Positions 17,800 to 26,133 of a stretch of 37,354 bases of DNA are shown here, piece after piece. Within the stretch, counting starts at the first letter, position 1, and each line of letters opens with the position of its first letter. Where the stretch lies: NCBI GenBank assembly GCA_011391155.1, contig JAABRA010000109.1, positions 1 through 37,354 of the forward strand, given 5' to 3'. Position numbers and translations under genes: made by a program. The notes under the pieces are model-generated. The model saw only the letters and a list, made by a program, of their open reading frames with translations. It was not told where the DNA came from and made no database searches. This DNA is from Burkholderiales bacterium. GTDB lineage: Bacteria > Pseudomonadota > Gammaproteobacteria > Burkholderiales > Burkholderiaceae_C.

Positions 17800-18795
17800 A
17801 TGACCCATTCTTTGTATCGCCGTCACTTCGTTCGCACCGCCTGTGCCCTTGGCAGTGCGATCGCCCTGCCGGCTTTGGCGCAGTCGCCCGCACGCTACCC
17901 CACGCGCCCGATCACTCTGGTCGTACCTTTTCCGCCCGGCGGAGCCGTGGACAACGCGGGCCGCGCCATCGCCGAGCGGCTAGGCAAGGTGCTGGGGCAA
18001 ACGGTGGTGGTGGACAACAAGGGCGGCGCAGGCGGCGCCATTGGCTCCACTTTCGTCGCGCGGGCAGCGCCTGATGGCTATGTACTCGTGGTGACGTCGC
18101 AAACCACCCATGTGGTGAACCCCGCCGTCTCGGCCAACCTGCCGTATGACGCGGTCAACGACTTTGCGCCGATCACGCTGATCGAGCGCTTGGCCAATGT
18201 GGTGCTGGTCAGCCCGTCATTGCCCGTCAAGAACTTCGCTGAGTTCGTGAAGTACGCCAAAGCCAACCCTGGCAAGCTCAACTACGCATCGTCGGGCAAT
18301 GGTTCGGTGGCCCACCTGAGCATGGAATTGCTCAAGGCCAAACTCGGCTTGTTCATCACGCACATCCCCTACCGCGGCGCGGGCGCAGCGCTCAACGATT
18401 TGCTGTCGGGCCAAGTGCAACTGACCTGGAACAACCTCACGTCCAACCTCACGATGATCCAGAACGGCAAGTTGCGTGCGCTGGCAGTGGCGTCGCCCAT
18501 GCGCGCGCCACAGTTGCCCGATGTGCCGACTTTCGACGAGCTGAAGTTGCCGGAGCTGAACATCACTTCATGGACCGGTCTCGCCGCGCCCGCAAAAACG
18601 CCCGAGCCCATCATTGCGCAACTGTACGACGCCATGCGCACCGTGCTGAACGCTCCTGAAACCCAGGAGACATGGCGCAAGCGCGGCGCCATGATTCCCG
18701 AAAACGTGAAACCCGCTGAATACCGTCGCGAGATCCAGCAGCGCATCCAGTTCTATCGAGACATTGCGAAGGCGAACAAGATCGTTCTGGATTGA
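17800..18795 (+). CDS. Bug family tripartite tricarboxylate transporter substrate-binding protein
   Basis: 331 residues from the ATG after GAGGAACCCCTC. It is a periplasmic solute receptor of the Bug/TctC type, greatly expanded in Burkholderiales. A signal peptide with an RR-containing N-region (YRRHFVRTACALGSAIALPA) is followed by the mature start AQSPARYPTRPITLVVPFPP. Characteristic motifs follow: PPGGAVDNAGR, VVVDNKGGAGGAIG, DGYVLVVTSQTTHVVNP, YDAVNDFAPITLI, NYASSGNGSVAHLSMELLK and HIPYRGAGAALNDLLSGQVQ. No TctA/TctB membrane partner lies here. Its position behind the amidohydrolase suggests it binds that enzyme's substrate or a related carboxylate; the ligand is unknown. Confidence 0.93.
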   Translation: MTHSLYRRHFVRTACALGSAIALPALAQSPARYPTRPITLVVPFPPGGAVDNAGRAIAERLGKVLGQTVVVDNKGGAGGAIGSTFVARAAPDGYVLVVTSQTTHVVNPAVSANLPYDAVNDFAPITLIERLANVVLVSPSLPVKNFAEFVKYAKANPGKLNYASSGNGSVAHLSMELLKAKLGLFITHIPYRGAGAALNDLLSGQVQLTWNNLTSNLTMIQNGKLRALAVASPMRAPQLPDVPTFDELKLPELNITSWTGLAAPAKTPEPIIAQLYDAMRTVLNAPETQETWRKRGAMIPENVKPAEYRREIQQRIQFYRDIAKANKIVLD

Positions 18796-18961
18796 TCGTT
18801 GCCGTTTCATTTTTGCGCAGCTTCAGTCTGACCAATGCCCGCCGTTGACCAGGTGTTCGGCCCCTGGAAGGGCGTTCGTGACCATTTGCCCCATGCACCG
18901 GATGCGGGCCCAGCAAGGCACGCTGGAGCAAGTTGCGCCGGGGCATTCAATTAAAGAATCT

Positions 18962-19620
18962 ATGAAAACGGTTGTGGTTTCGTCGTCCTTGCCGGTCGTG
19001 TCGGGGCTCGCTGTCGCGCAGTCTTCTGCGACTGTTTCGGCATCGCTCATGCAGCATTCCAGCGTGGTCCAAGCGCTGTAGCCAATCGCAGCCAGTTGGG
19101 CTCGGGCGCCAATTCGACGTCGCGTATCGGGTTTCGTGGCTCGGGGGACCTTGGTGGCGGCCTGTCCGCCAGCTTCTGGCTGGAAGGTGCCACATTCACC
19201 GACAGCGGCAGCTGCGGCACCACCAGCACCAACAACCAGACGACCGGTACCACCGGTGGCGGTGGCCTGACGTTCTGGCGCCGCGCCACGGTCGGTCTGG
19301 CAGGCGCCTGTGGTGGGTTGCGCTTGGGGCGCGACTATTCAGACCAGTACTACAACCGCTTCGGATTCGACCCCTTTGGCAACTTCGGCGTTGGCGGATC
19401 GCAGGCCAACGCCGGCAGACTCGGTGGGCCGACCCATACGCGCGCGTCCAACGCCAACAGGTATTTCTTGCCGCCTAAACTTGGCGGCGTTTATGGCAAG
19501 GGGCAAATCGAACTGGGCGAAAACGCGAGCAATTCGGGTGAGACGCATGGCGATGGAAAAAGCGGTGGAGTGCGCGTGGGTTATCAATCTGGCGCCCCGC
19601 GCGGGCGCTGCAGGCCGTAA
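18962..19620 (+). pseudogene. Degenerate gram-negative porin (OmpC-like, Comamonadaceae type)
   Basis: Remains of an outer-membrane general porin. An ATG at 18962 opens a plausible signal peptide ending LAVAQSSAT. Around 19033-19036 the expected ...VTLFGI... is broken by what looks like a one-base loss. In the original frame a stop occurs at 19079-19081, while the porin frame continues as FGIAHAAFQRG, then QLGSGANSTSRIGFRGSGDL, ASFWLEGATF, LRLGRDYSDQYYNRFGFDPF and YFLPPKLGGVYGKGQIEL. The frame stops at 19620 after about 190 residues, roughly half a normal porin of ~350 residues, with no C-terminal Phe-ending strand. So it is both frameshifted and truncated. The preceding ~165 bases (18796-18961) and following ~120 bases hold no other gene. 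Confidence 0.85.
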
Positions 19621-19741
19621 CCGCGCGGCAGAGTGCGGAATTCTTAACCTATTTGAAGGAATTTGGCCGTGCTTTGAGACACAGTCCAACTGCGTCCAGC
19701 GGCCCATGTCGCTGGCGTCTTTTCTTGACCAAGGAGCCCAG

Positions 19742-19927
19742 ATGTCGAATAACGCGAAGCCCGGTGCAGCGCACGCCGTCACAGACGATCCCAATGAGCC
19801 CGTTCCGTTCATGCAGCAACTGCTGGACAACCCGTTCCTTCTGCTTTTCATAGGGGTGATGGTTCCGATGGTGGTCTATACGCTTTGGGGGGTGATCGAT
19901 ATCCTCACGGTGCCGCTTGCCAAGTAG
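19742..19927 (+). CDS. Small single-helix membrane protein, candidate oxidase/NOR accessory subunit
   Basis: 61 residues with AAGGAG nine bases before the ATG. A polar N-terminus is followed by one strongly hydrophobic helix (PFLLLFIGVMVPMVVYTLWG) and a short tail. I do not recognise a named family. It is the first gene of the operon and lies 27 bases before the CuA subunit II gene. Small one-helix subunits such as IIa of ba3-type oxidases occupy comparable positions, so a structural or assembly role in the same complex is a reasonable inference. No cofactor-binding residues (no Cys or metal-type motif) are present. Confidence 0.72.
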   Translation: MSNNAKPGAAHAVTDDPNEPVPFMQQLLDNPFLLLFIGVMVPMVVYTLWGVIDILTVPLAK

Positions 19928-19954
19928 CTCATCGTTCAACCCGGAGAACCCACA

Positions 19955-20494
19955 ATGAGCGCAATACTGCCCCCCGCTGAACGGCTGTGGTGGAAACACC
20001 CCCTGGACCGTGTCGAAGGTACCTGGATCGTGATCGCCCTGATCTGGTGCCTGATCATGTTTGCCATGATGGTCGGATGGCACGTCTGGGGGAAACAAAA
20101 CCTCTCGACCGAAACCTACAAGACCACACCGGAAAAATTCACCCTCAAGGCGCAGGCCATGGTGGACAAATACACCGTGCGGACCGAAACGGCTGAAAAG
20201 ATCCCGGTGGTTGCGCCACCGCCCGGAAGCGATGTCTACCTGGTTGCGCGGCTCTGGAATTTCTGGCCGATTCTCGAGCTTGAGAAAGACAAGACCTATC
20301 GCCTGCATCTCACATCGATGGACTACAACCACGGCTTTTCGCTGCAGCCCGTCAACATCAATATCCAGATTGTTCCGGGCTATGAACACGTGGTGAACAT
20401 CACGCCCAACCAGTCGGGCACCTATTCGGTCGTATGCAACGAATTCTGCGGCATCAATCACCACACCATGGTGAGCCGGATTTACGTGAAATAA
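19955..20494 (+). CDS. CuA-containing heme-copper oxidase subunit II (ba3-like; possible NorS)
   Basis: 179 residues, start after GGAGA. There is a single N-terminal membrane anchor (about 22-45: GTWIVIALIWCLIMFAMMVG) and a periplasmic cupredoxin domain, the short layout of B-family (ba3) subunit II rather than the two-helix A-family type. The binuclear CuA site is complete: His126 (MDYNHGF), then Cys161, Cys165, His169 and Met172 in CNEFCGINHHTM (C-x3-C-x3-H-x2-M). CuA accepts electrons from cytochrome c and passes them to subunit I, encoded seven bases downstream. CuA subunit + subunit I + SenC is also the layout of the norSY-senC (sNOR) clusters of ammonia oxidisers. I therefore think this is either a ba3-like oxidase or an sNOR-type NO reductase subunit. 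Confidence 0.9.
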   Translation: MSAILPPAERLWWKHPLDRVEGTWIVIALIWCLIMFAMMVGWHVWGKQNLSTETYKTTPEKFTLKAQAMVDKYTVRTETAEKIPVVAPPPGSDVYLVARLWNFWPILELEKDKTYRLHLTSMDYNHGFSLQPVNINIQIVPGYEHVVNITPNQSGTYSVVCNEFCGINHHTMVSRIYVK

Positions 20495-20501
20495 GGTGGT
20501 C

Positions 20502-22202
20502 ATGATGACAACAACAACCTACCGGACCTGTCCCCGATCCGGACTCCAATTCGAGTCCCAGGCCGAAAAACTGATGATCGTCAATGCCGTGACCGCGGTG
20601 GTGGCCTTGCTGGTCGGCGGCATCCTGGCCATTGGCGTGGTGCTCACGCGCTGGCCCGCTGTGCACTGGCTGGCAGCGGACACCTTCTACATGGTGCTTA
20701 CCGCCCACGGCATCGACATGCTGATCTTCTGGATCATCTTCTTCGAAGTGGCGGTACTCTACTTCTGCTCTTCCACACTGCTGCGCTGTCGAATAGCGAC
20801 GCCCAAGGTCGCCTGGCTGGCCTTCGTCCTGATGCTGGTCGGTGGGGTGATGAACAACGTCGCCGTGTTCCAGGGCGGCTCCAGCGTGATGATGACCTCG
20901 TACGTGCCAATGATGGCCGCGCCGTCGTTCTACCTGGGCCTGATCCTGTTCGCGGTGGGTGCCCTGATTGCCTGCTTCGTGTTCTTTGGCACGCTGGTGA
21001 TCGCCAAGCGTGACAAGACCTACCAGGGTTCGGTGCCGCTGGTCACCTTTGGCGCGATCACCGCGGCGATCATCGCCGTGTTCACGATCACTTCGGGCGC
21101 GATCATCCTGATCCCGACCTTCCTGATGTCCGTGGGCCTCGTCAAAGAGGTCGATCCACTCATTTATCGCACGATCTGGTGGGCTTTCGGTCATTCGTCG
21201 CAGCAGATCAACGTGGCGGCCCACATCTCCATCTGGTATGCGGTGGCGGCCATCGCCTTCGGCGCCAAGCCGATGTCCGAGCGGGTCAGCCGCGGGGCGT
21301 TCCTGCTGTACATCCTATTCCTGCAACTGGCCAGCGCGCACCACCTGCTGGCCGACCCGGGCGTCAGCACCGCGTGGAAGGTTGTCAACACCAGCTACTT
21401 CATGTATTTCGCGGTGCTGGCCTCGATGATTCACGGCCTGACCATTCCGGGCGCGATCGAAGTTGCACAACGGGCCAAGGGCTACAACAATGGCCTCTTT
21501 GAATGGTTGCGCAAGGCGCCCTGGGGCAATCCTGTCTTCTCAGGCGTCTTTATCTCGCTGATCGGCTTCGGCTTCCTGGGCGGTATTTCGGGCGTGATGA
21601 TGGGCACCGAACAGCTCAACATGATCATCCACAACACGATCTATGTGCCGGGACACTTCCATGCCACGGTCGTGGTCGGCACGACGCTGTCCTTCATGGC
21701 GCTGACCTTCTTCCTGATTCCGGTGCTTTTCAAGCGTGAAATGATCAATCCGGGTCTGGCAAAACTTCAGCCCTACCTGTTCGGCCTGTCGATGTATTTC
21801 TTCTGCCTGGTCATGATGGGCGCGGGCACGTTGGGGGTATCGCGCCGGCATTGGGACATGAGCTTCAGCGGCGCAGCCCTGGCCTATGAATGGCCTGGTG
21901 CGGCATACCTGATGATGGGGCTGGTCGGCATCGCTGGTATTGCGGCGATCGTCGGCGGCGGCCTCTACATCTACATCACCGTCGGATCGATCCTCTGGGG
22001 CAAGAAGCTGGCACCGGGCGCCATCAGTGCCAAGTTCACACCGATCCCGCCAACCGCGCCTACGGCGGTTGCGCAGAGCTACGGTTCCGCCGGGTTTGCA
22101 GCACCGGGCACTTTCGTGCTGGCGATGGTGTTCCTGGTGTCGTTCATCCTGTACTACTTCATCAACTGGAAATACCTGTCACAGGTCTGGGGCCTGAGCT
22201 GA
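20502..22202 (+). CDS. B-family-like heme-copper oxidase subunit I lacking the active-site tyrosine (possible NorY)
   Basis: 566 residues from the ATG after AAGG; a GTG two codons earlier overlaps the ribosome site. Multi-pass catalytic subunit. Canonical ligands are all present: His69 (LTAHGIDM, low-spin heme), His231 (FGHSSQQ, metal B), His280-His281 (ASAHHLLADPGV), His385 (high-spin heme) and His387 (YVPGHFHATV, low-spin). The HH-LLADPG and HNTIYVPGHFH blocks resemble Thermus ba3 closely. The decisive oddity is helix VI: ba3 and A-type oxidases have His-Pro-x-Val-Tyr with a His-Tyr cross-link, whereas here position +4 is Gln235. Loss of this tyrosine is typical of NO-reducing branches (cNOR has Glu there). 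With nirS and a Dnr-like regulator nearby I favour NO reduction, not proven. Confidence 0.9.
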   Translation: MMTTTTYRTCPRSGLQFESQAEKLMIVNAVTAVVALLVGGILAIGVVLTRWPAVHWLAADTFYMVLTAHGIDMLIFWIIFFEVAVLYFCSSTLLRCRIATPKVAWLAFVLMLVGGVMNNVAVFQGGSSVMMTSYVPMMAAPSFYLGLILFAVGALIACFVFFGTLVIAKRDKTYQGSVPLVTFGAITAAIIAVFTITSGAIILIPTFLMSVGLVKEVDPLIYRTIWWAFGHSSQQINVAAHISIWYAVAAIAFGAKPMSERVSRGAFLLYILFLQLASAHHLLADPGVSTAWKVVNTSYFMYFAVLASMIHGLTIPGAIEVAQRAKGYNNGLFEWLRKAPWGNPVFSGVFISLIGFGFLGGISGVMMGTEQLNMIIHNTIYVPGHFHATVVVGTTLSFMALTFFLIPVLFKREMINPGLAKLQPYLFGLSMYFFCLVMMGAGTLGVSRRHWDMSFSGAALAYEWPGAAYLMMGLVGIAGIAAIVGGGLYIYITVGSILWGKKLAPGAISAKFTPIPPTAPTAVAQSYGSAGFAAPGTFVLAMVFLVSFILYYFINWKYLSQVWGLS

Positions 22203-22210
22203 TTCAGCGC

Positions 22211-22232
22211 GAGGGCACCTTCGGGTGCCCTC
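22211..22232 (+). promoter_or_regulatory. UUCG-capped hairpin between subunit I and heme o synthase genes
   Basis: A perfect 9-bp stem GAGGGCACC/GGTGCCCTC closed by the tetraloop TTCG (C-UUCG-G in RNA, exceptionally stable), starting 9 bases after the stop of the subunit I gene. The following bases (GTCATTGAAG) have no T-run, so it is not a convincing intrinsic terminator. It may act as an mRNA 3'-end stabiliser after processing or as a partial terminator that makes the structural subunits more abundant than the downstream assembly genes. Role inferred. Confidence 0.65.
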
Positions 22233-22276
22233 GTCATTGAAGCGCCAGCTTCCGTTTGAACCTTGAAGAGGACGCC

Positions 22277-23161
22277 ATGAGCGGCACACTCAATCCCGTC
22301 AACAGCCTGCTCCGCGAAGTGCTGGGCCTGTTCAAGCTCCGCATCGGCTTCATGATCATGCTCACGGCATTGGTCGGCCTGGCCGTGGCGCCCGGACCGG
22401 CGCTCAGCGCAGTGCAGGTGCTGGTCCTGGCCCTGACCGTGCTGGTCGCTTCAGCCAGTGCCGGCGCGTTCAACCAGTATTATGAACACGACAGCGACCA
22501 TCTGATGGCGCGCACCCGCAGACGCGCCTTTGTGACCGGTGCGTTGCCGCACACGCCCGCGTGGCTGGTGCTGATGGCTGCGCTGCTGATCGGCGCCGTG
22601 GGCGCGGCCGGATGGTTCCTGAACCCAGTGTCCGCCACCTTCGTTTTTCTGGGCGCTTTTTTCTACGCCGTGGTGTATACCGTCTGGCTGAAGCGTCGCA
22701 GCTGGTTGAACATTGTTGTCGGCGGCATGGCCGGGAGCTTTGCGGTGCTGGCCGGTGCTGCGGCGGTCGACCCGGTGCCAGGAGCACTGGCCTGGCTGCT
22801 CGCCGCCGTGCTGTTCCTCTGGACGCCGCCGCACTTCTGGAGCCTGGCCATCGCCAACCAGGCCGAGTACGAGGCTGCGGGCGTTCCGATGCTGCCCGTG
22901 GTCGTGGGTGTGCCTCGGGCCGCACGCATCGTCTTCTGGAGCACGGTTGCACTCGCAACCACGGCCCTGCTGCCGGTTTTCTTCGGGGCCGGCGTCATCT
23001 ATCTGGCCGGCGCGCTCGCGGGTGGCGGCTATTTCGTGTACAAGGCCTGGCACCTGGCCCGCGCGCCGTCGCGCAAGACCGCCATGGGCTCATTTTTTGC
23101 CTCTCTGGTCCAGTTGAGCCTGTTGCTGGCAGGGGCAACGCTGGACAGCCTGACGCGATGA
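22277..23161 (+). CDS. ctaB: Protoheme IX farnesyltransferase (heme o synthase)
   Basis: 294 residues from the ATG after GAAGAGG. UbiA-type polyprenyltransferase (CtaB/CyoE) that attaches a farnesyl group to heme b to give heme o. Seen: FKLRIGFMIMLTALVG at the N-terminus, the prenyl-diphosphate/Mg-binding block NQYYEHDSDHLMARTRRR, the second conserved region YTVWLKRRSWLNIVVGGMAG, and TPPHFWSLAIANQAEYEAAG. Several membrane helices, normal length. Its place directly after the heme-copper subunits suggests that at least one of the two heme-copper enzymes here carries heme o or a. A possible heme A synthase-like protein is encoded at the end of the operon. Confidence 0.94.
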   Translation: MSGTLNPVNSLLREVLGLFKLRIGFMIMLTALVGLAVAPGPALSAVQVLVLALTVLVASASAGAFNQYYEHDSDHLMARTRRRAFVTGALPHTPAWLVLMAALLIGAVGAAGWFLNPVSATFVFLGAFFYAVVYTVWLKRRSWLNIVVGGMAGSFAVLAGAAAVDPVPGALAWLLAAVLFLWTPPHFWSLAIANQAEYEAAGVPMLPVVVGVPRAARIVFWSTVALATTALLPVFFGAGVIYLAGALAGGGYFVYKAWHLARAPSRKTAMGSFFASLVQLSLLLAGATLDSLTR

Positions 23162-23183
23162 GCGAGCTGTCAGAATAGTGGGC

Positions 23184-24101
23184 ATGTCAATTCCTGTTGA
23201 AGCCGCTCTTGAGGGGCGTTGCCGGCTGTATGCGAGGCGCCTGGGCGCATGGGCAGTGGCCATACTGGCGATGGTTCTTCCGGCTGCAGCCTTGGCGGTG
23301 TCCATTCCTGCGGAATCCAGCGCATCGCCAGGGCTGGACCAGAAGGCGACCTTGCGCGCAAGCCAGGCGGTCGTCGGAAACACGGTCAGCGACTTCACCC
23401 TGCTGGACCGCGAAGGCCGTCCGGTGCGCCTGTCCCAGTTTCGTGGCAAGCCGCTTCTCGTCAGCTTCATCTACACCGGCTGCTTTCAAGTGTGCCCCTT
23501 GACCACGCGCTCGCTGCAAAGCGCGGTGGAGGTGGGCCGCAAGGCCTTTGGAACCCGCCAGTTCAACGTGGTGAGCATTGGCTTCAACCAGCCTGCCGAC
23601 TCGCCGCAGGCGCTCAAGGCCTTTGCCCTGCAACACCGCATCGATCAGCCGAACTGGGAATTCCTTAGTCCCCATGCCTCTATTGTCGAACCGCTGACGC
23701 GTGAATTCGGCTTCAGCTTTGTCGCCACGCCCGCTGGCTTCGATCACGTGCTACAGGTCACCCTGCTGGATGCACAGGGGCGGATCTACCGGCAGATATA
23801 TGGTGAGGCGCTCATGGCCGACGCCCTGGACGAACCGCTCAAGCAGTTGCTGACCAACGCGCCCGTGCCCGAGCAGATCAGCCTGGACGACCTGGTGGAC
23901 CGGGTGCGCATCCTGTGCACGGTTTACGACCCGGTCACGGGCACTTACCAGCTCAAATACGGGCTTTTCATCGAGATCGCCGGTGGCGTGACCTTTGCGC
24001 TGGCGATGCTCTGGTTTTTCCTGGCCGAATGGCGCGCGAAGCGGCGAGCCCGGCGCGCCGGCACGAAAAAGCAGCTGCGCCAGGACGAGGCGCCCGCCTG
24101 A
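23184..24101 (+). CDS. senC: SCO1/SenC family copper chaperone with C-terminal membrane anchor
   Basis: 305 residues from the ATG 22 bases after ctaB; a GTG two codons upstream is possible. The family are thioredoxin-fold proteins that load copper into CuA or CuB of heme-copper enzymes. The N-terminal hydrophobic segment (WAVAILAMVLPAAALAVS) is an export signal. The copper site is complete: Cys100 and Cys104 in TGCFQVCP, and His188 in GFDHVL. An unusual extension of about 90 residues holds CTVYDP and a second hydrophobic helix (EIAGGVTFALAMLWFFLAEW) with a basic tail, so the protein should be anchored at its C-terminus. The likely client is the CuA subunit encoded 3 kb upstream. Confidence 0.92.
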   Translation: MSIPVEAALEGRCRLYARRLGAWAVAILAMVLPAAALAVSIPAESSASPGLDQKATLRASQAVVGNTVSDFTLLDREGRPVRLSQFRGKPLLVSFIYTGCFQVCPLTTRSLQSAVEVGRKAFGTRQFNVVSIGFNQPADSPQALKAFALQHRIDQPNWEFLSPHASIVEPLTREFGFSFVATPAGFDHVLQVTLLDAQGRIYRQIYGEALMADALDEPLKQLLTNAPVPEQISLDDLVDRVRILCTVYDPVTGTYQLKYGLFIEIAGGVTFALAMLWFFLAEWRAKRRARRAGTKKQLRQDEAPA

Positions 24102-24198
24102 GCCTGTTTCGCGTCCTCCGTGCATGCCGCCGGCTTTCTGGCGGTTCGCAAGGCGAGTCATACCGCCCCACAGTTCCACTACCTGCGTAAACAACCCC

Positions 24199-26133
24199 AT
24201 GCCGACCCCTGGCCAGCGCGTTTTTCTCGCCCTTGAAAAAGTGTTCAACGTCTTTTTCGGCGACCGCCTGAATCCGTTTTACTACCTCGGCGCGATTGCC
24301 TATTTCCTGTTCTGGATCGCGGCCGTCACCGGTCTGTACCTGTATGCATTTTTCGAAACCAGCGTGGTCAATGCCTATGCTTCGGTGGAATCGCTCACGC
24401 ATGGCCAGCGCTACGCCGGTGGCGTGATCCGCAGCCTGCACCGCTACTCCTCGGATGCATTGGTGCTGGTGATGGTGTTGCATATGCTGCGCCACTACAT
24501 TTTCGACCATTTCCGCGGATTTCGCTGGTTTTCCTGGATTTCGGGGGTGGCCATCCTGTGGCTGACCTACGCCTCGGGCGTGAATGGCTATATGCTGCCA
24601 TGGGACCGGCTGGCCCAGTTTGTGGTGACCGTGACGACCGAGTGGTTTGACGTGCTGCCGGTCATCGGCGGCTCCATGACGCGCAATTTCATTTCCAACG
24701 CCAATGTCAGCGACCGGCTGTTTTCACTGCTCTCATTCATCCATATCGGTTTGCCCTTGAGCGTGCTGGCGCTGTTATGGGTTCACACCCAGCGCATCCC
24801 CAGCGCAAAGACGAATCCACCGCGCCCCCTGATGATCGGCATGGTCATTTCGCTGATCGTCCTTTCCTTGGTCAAGCCGGCACTCAGCCAGGCGCCGGCC
24901 GACATGGCAACGATCGTGCCCACCCTGGACTTCGACTGGTTCTATCTGCCCGCGTATGCCCTCATCCAGCACTGGGGCGCGGTGAATACCTGGTTTCTGG
25001 TGCTCGGCGCCACCGCGCTGCTGGTGGCCTTGCCATGGCTTCCGTCGCGTTCTCGCGCCCGGCAGAAGTCGTGGAGCCTGGCGGTGCATCCGGATGACCG
25101 CATCATCGCCGTGCGCGCCGGCGAAACCTTGCTCGATGCCGGCTTGCGTGAGGGCATGCCGATGCCGTTCGAGTGTCGAAATGGCGGCTGCGGCGTCTGC
25201 AAGTGCACGCTCCTGCACGGGCAGGTCGATCTGCTGCCGTTTCAGGTGACCGCGCTCACCGCGCAAGAGCGTGCTGCCGGAAAGACCTTGCTGTGCTGCG
25301 CCGTCGCGCTCAGCGATGTCGAGATCCAGTATGTTCCCCAGGCTGGCACCAAGGCGCTGCCGGTGCGCCTGTACACAGCGCGTGTGACGACGCTCGAACC
25401 CCTTTCCGATGACGTCATTCGACTGTGCTTGCAGATAGAGGGCGGCGCGCGACTGCCCTTCCACCCGGGGCAGTACATCAACATTGTCCTGGAGGACGGC
25501 GCAAAGCGAAGCTTCTCCTTTGCCACCGCGCCGCACGCCGAAGGCGACATCGAACTGCACGTCCGCCTGGTCGAGGGTGGGCGTTTCACGACCGCGGTCT
25601 TCAACACGATGCGCGTGGGGGATGCGCTGCGCTTCGAAGGTCCAATGGGGGCCTTCACGTTGCGCGAGGACAGCGACAAACCGATCATTTTTGTGGCTGG
25701 CTCGACCGGTTTTGCCCCGGTCAAGAGCATGCTGGAGCATGCTTTTCACATCGGTCTGAAGCGCCGCATGATCCTGTACTGGGGCGTGCGCCGCCGCAGC
25801 GGGCTCTACCTGGGTGAGCTGGCCGAGGCGTGGGCGCGGGAGCACGACAATTTCACGTTCGTGCCGGTTCTCTCGGCGCCGCCGCCTGAAGATCGGTGGA
25901 CGGGACGCACCGGCCTGGTGCATGAAGCCATATTGACGGATTTCCCGGACCTCTCCGCGCATCAGGTGTATGCCTGCGGCTCGGTACAGATGGTCGCGGC
26001 CGCTTATCCGGCCTTTGCAAAACACGGCATTGCCAGCGAGGATTGTTTCTCGGATGCCTTTCACCTGGCGCCGCAACGACCACTGCAGGGCCATGATGCG
26101 GAGATGGTCAAGCTCGGAGGTTCCCATGTCTAG
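24199..26133 (+). CDS. Cytochrome b - [2Fe-2S] ferredoxin - FAD/NAD(P)H reductase fusion
   Basis: 644 residues from the ATG at 24199; the open frame further upstream overlaps senC and shows no homology. Domain order: (1) residues ~15-280, a bc1/b6-like cytochrome b with two His pairs spaced H-x13-H (His81/His95, His182/His196), so two b hemes, plus a further helix set resembling the start of subunit IV; (2) ~295-375, a plant-type [2Fe-2S] domain with Cys326-x4-Cys331-x2-Cys334 and Cys366 or Cys367; (3) ~385-625, a ferredoxin-reductase module with FAD motif RSFSFATAP, NAD(P) motif AGSTGFAPVKSMLEHA and C-terminal YACGSVQMV. All expected ligands are intact. I know of no named enzyme with this order. 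It should move electrons between NAD(P)H and the quinone/b-heme level across the membrane; direction and partner are unknown. Confidence 0.88.
   Translation: MPTPGQRVFLALEKVFNVFFGDRLNPFYYLGAIAYFLFWIAAVTGLYLYAFFETSVVNAYASVESLTHGQRYAGGVIRSLHRYSSDALVLVMVLHMLRHYIFDHFRGFRWFSWISGVAILWLTYASGVNGYMLPWDRLAQFVVTVTTEWFDVLPVIGGSMTRNFISNANVSDRLFSLLSFIHIGLPLSVLALLWVHTQRIPSAKTNPPRPLMIGMVISLIVLSLVKPALSQAPADMATIVPTLDFDWFYLPAYALIQHWGAVNTWFLVLGATALLVALPWLPSRSRARQKSWSLAVHPDDRIIAVRAGETLLDAGLREGMPMPFECRNGGCGVCKCTLLHGQVDLLPFQVTALTAQERAAGKTLLCCAVALSDVEIQYVPQAGTKALPVRLYTARVTTLEPLSDDVIRLCLQIEGGARLPFHPGQYINIVLEDGAKRSFSFATAPHAEGDIELHVRLVEGGRFTTAVFNTMRVGDALRFEGPMGAFTLREDSDKPIIFVAGSTGFAPVKSMLEHAFHIGLKRRMILYWGVRRRSGLYLGELAEAWAREHDNFTFVPVLSAPPPEDRWTGRTGLVHEAILTDFPDLSAHQVYACGSVQMVAAAYPAFAKHGIASEDCFSDAFHLAPQRPLQGHDAEMVKLGGSHV

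Noticed and set aside
19621-19741. Fnr/Dnr box for the heme-copper operon promoter
   Set aside because: TTAACCTATTTGAA and TTGAGACACAGTCC were considered, but each has too many mismatches to TTGAT-N4-ATCAA.
24775-26127. 450-codon minus-strand frame opposite the cytochrome b/ferredoxin reductase fusion
   Set aside because: Composition typical of antisense frames and no motifs; the plus strand encodes intact cofactor sites.
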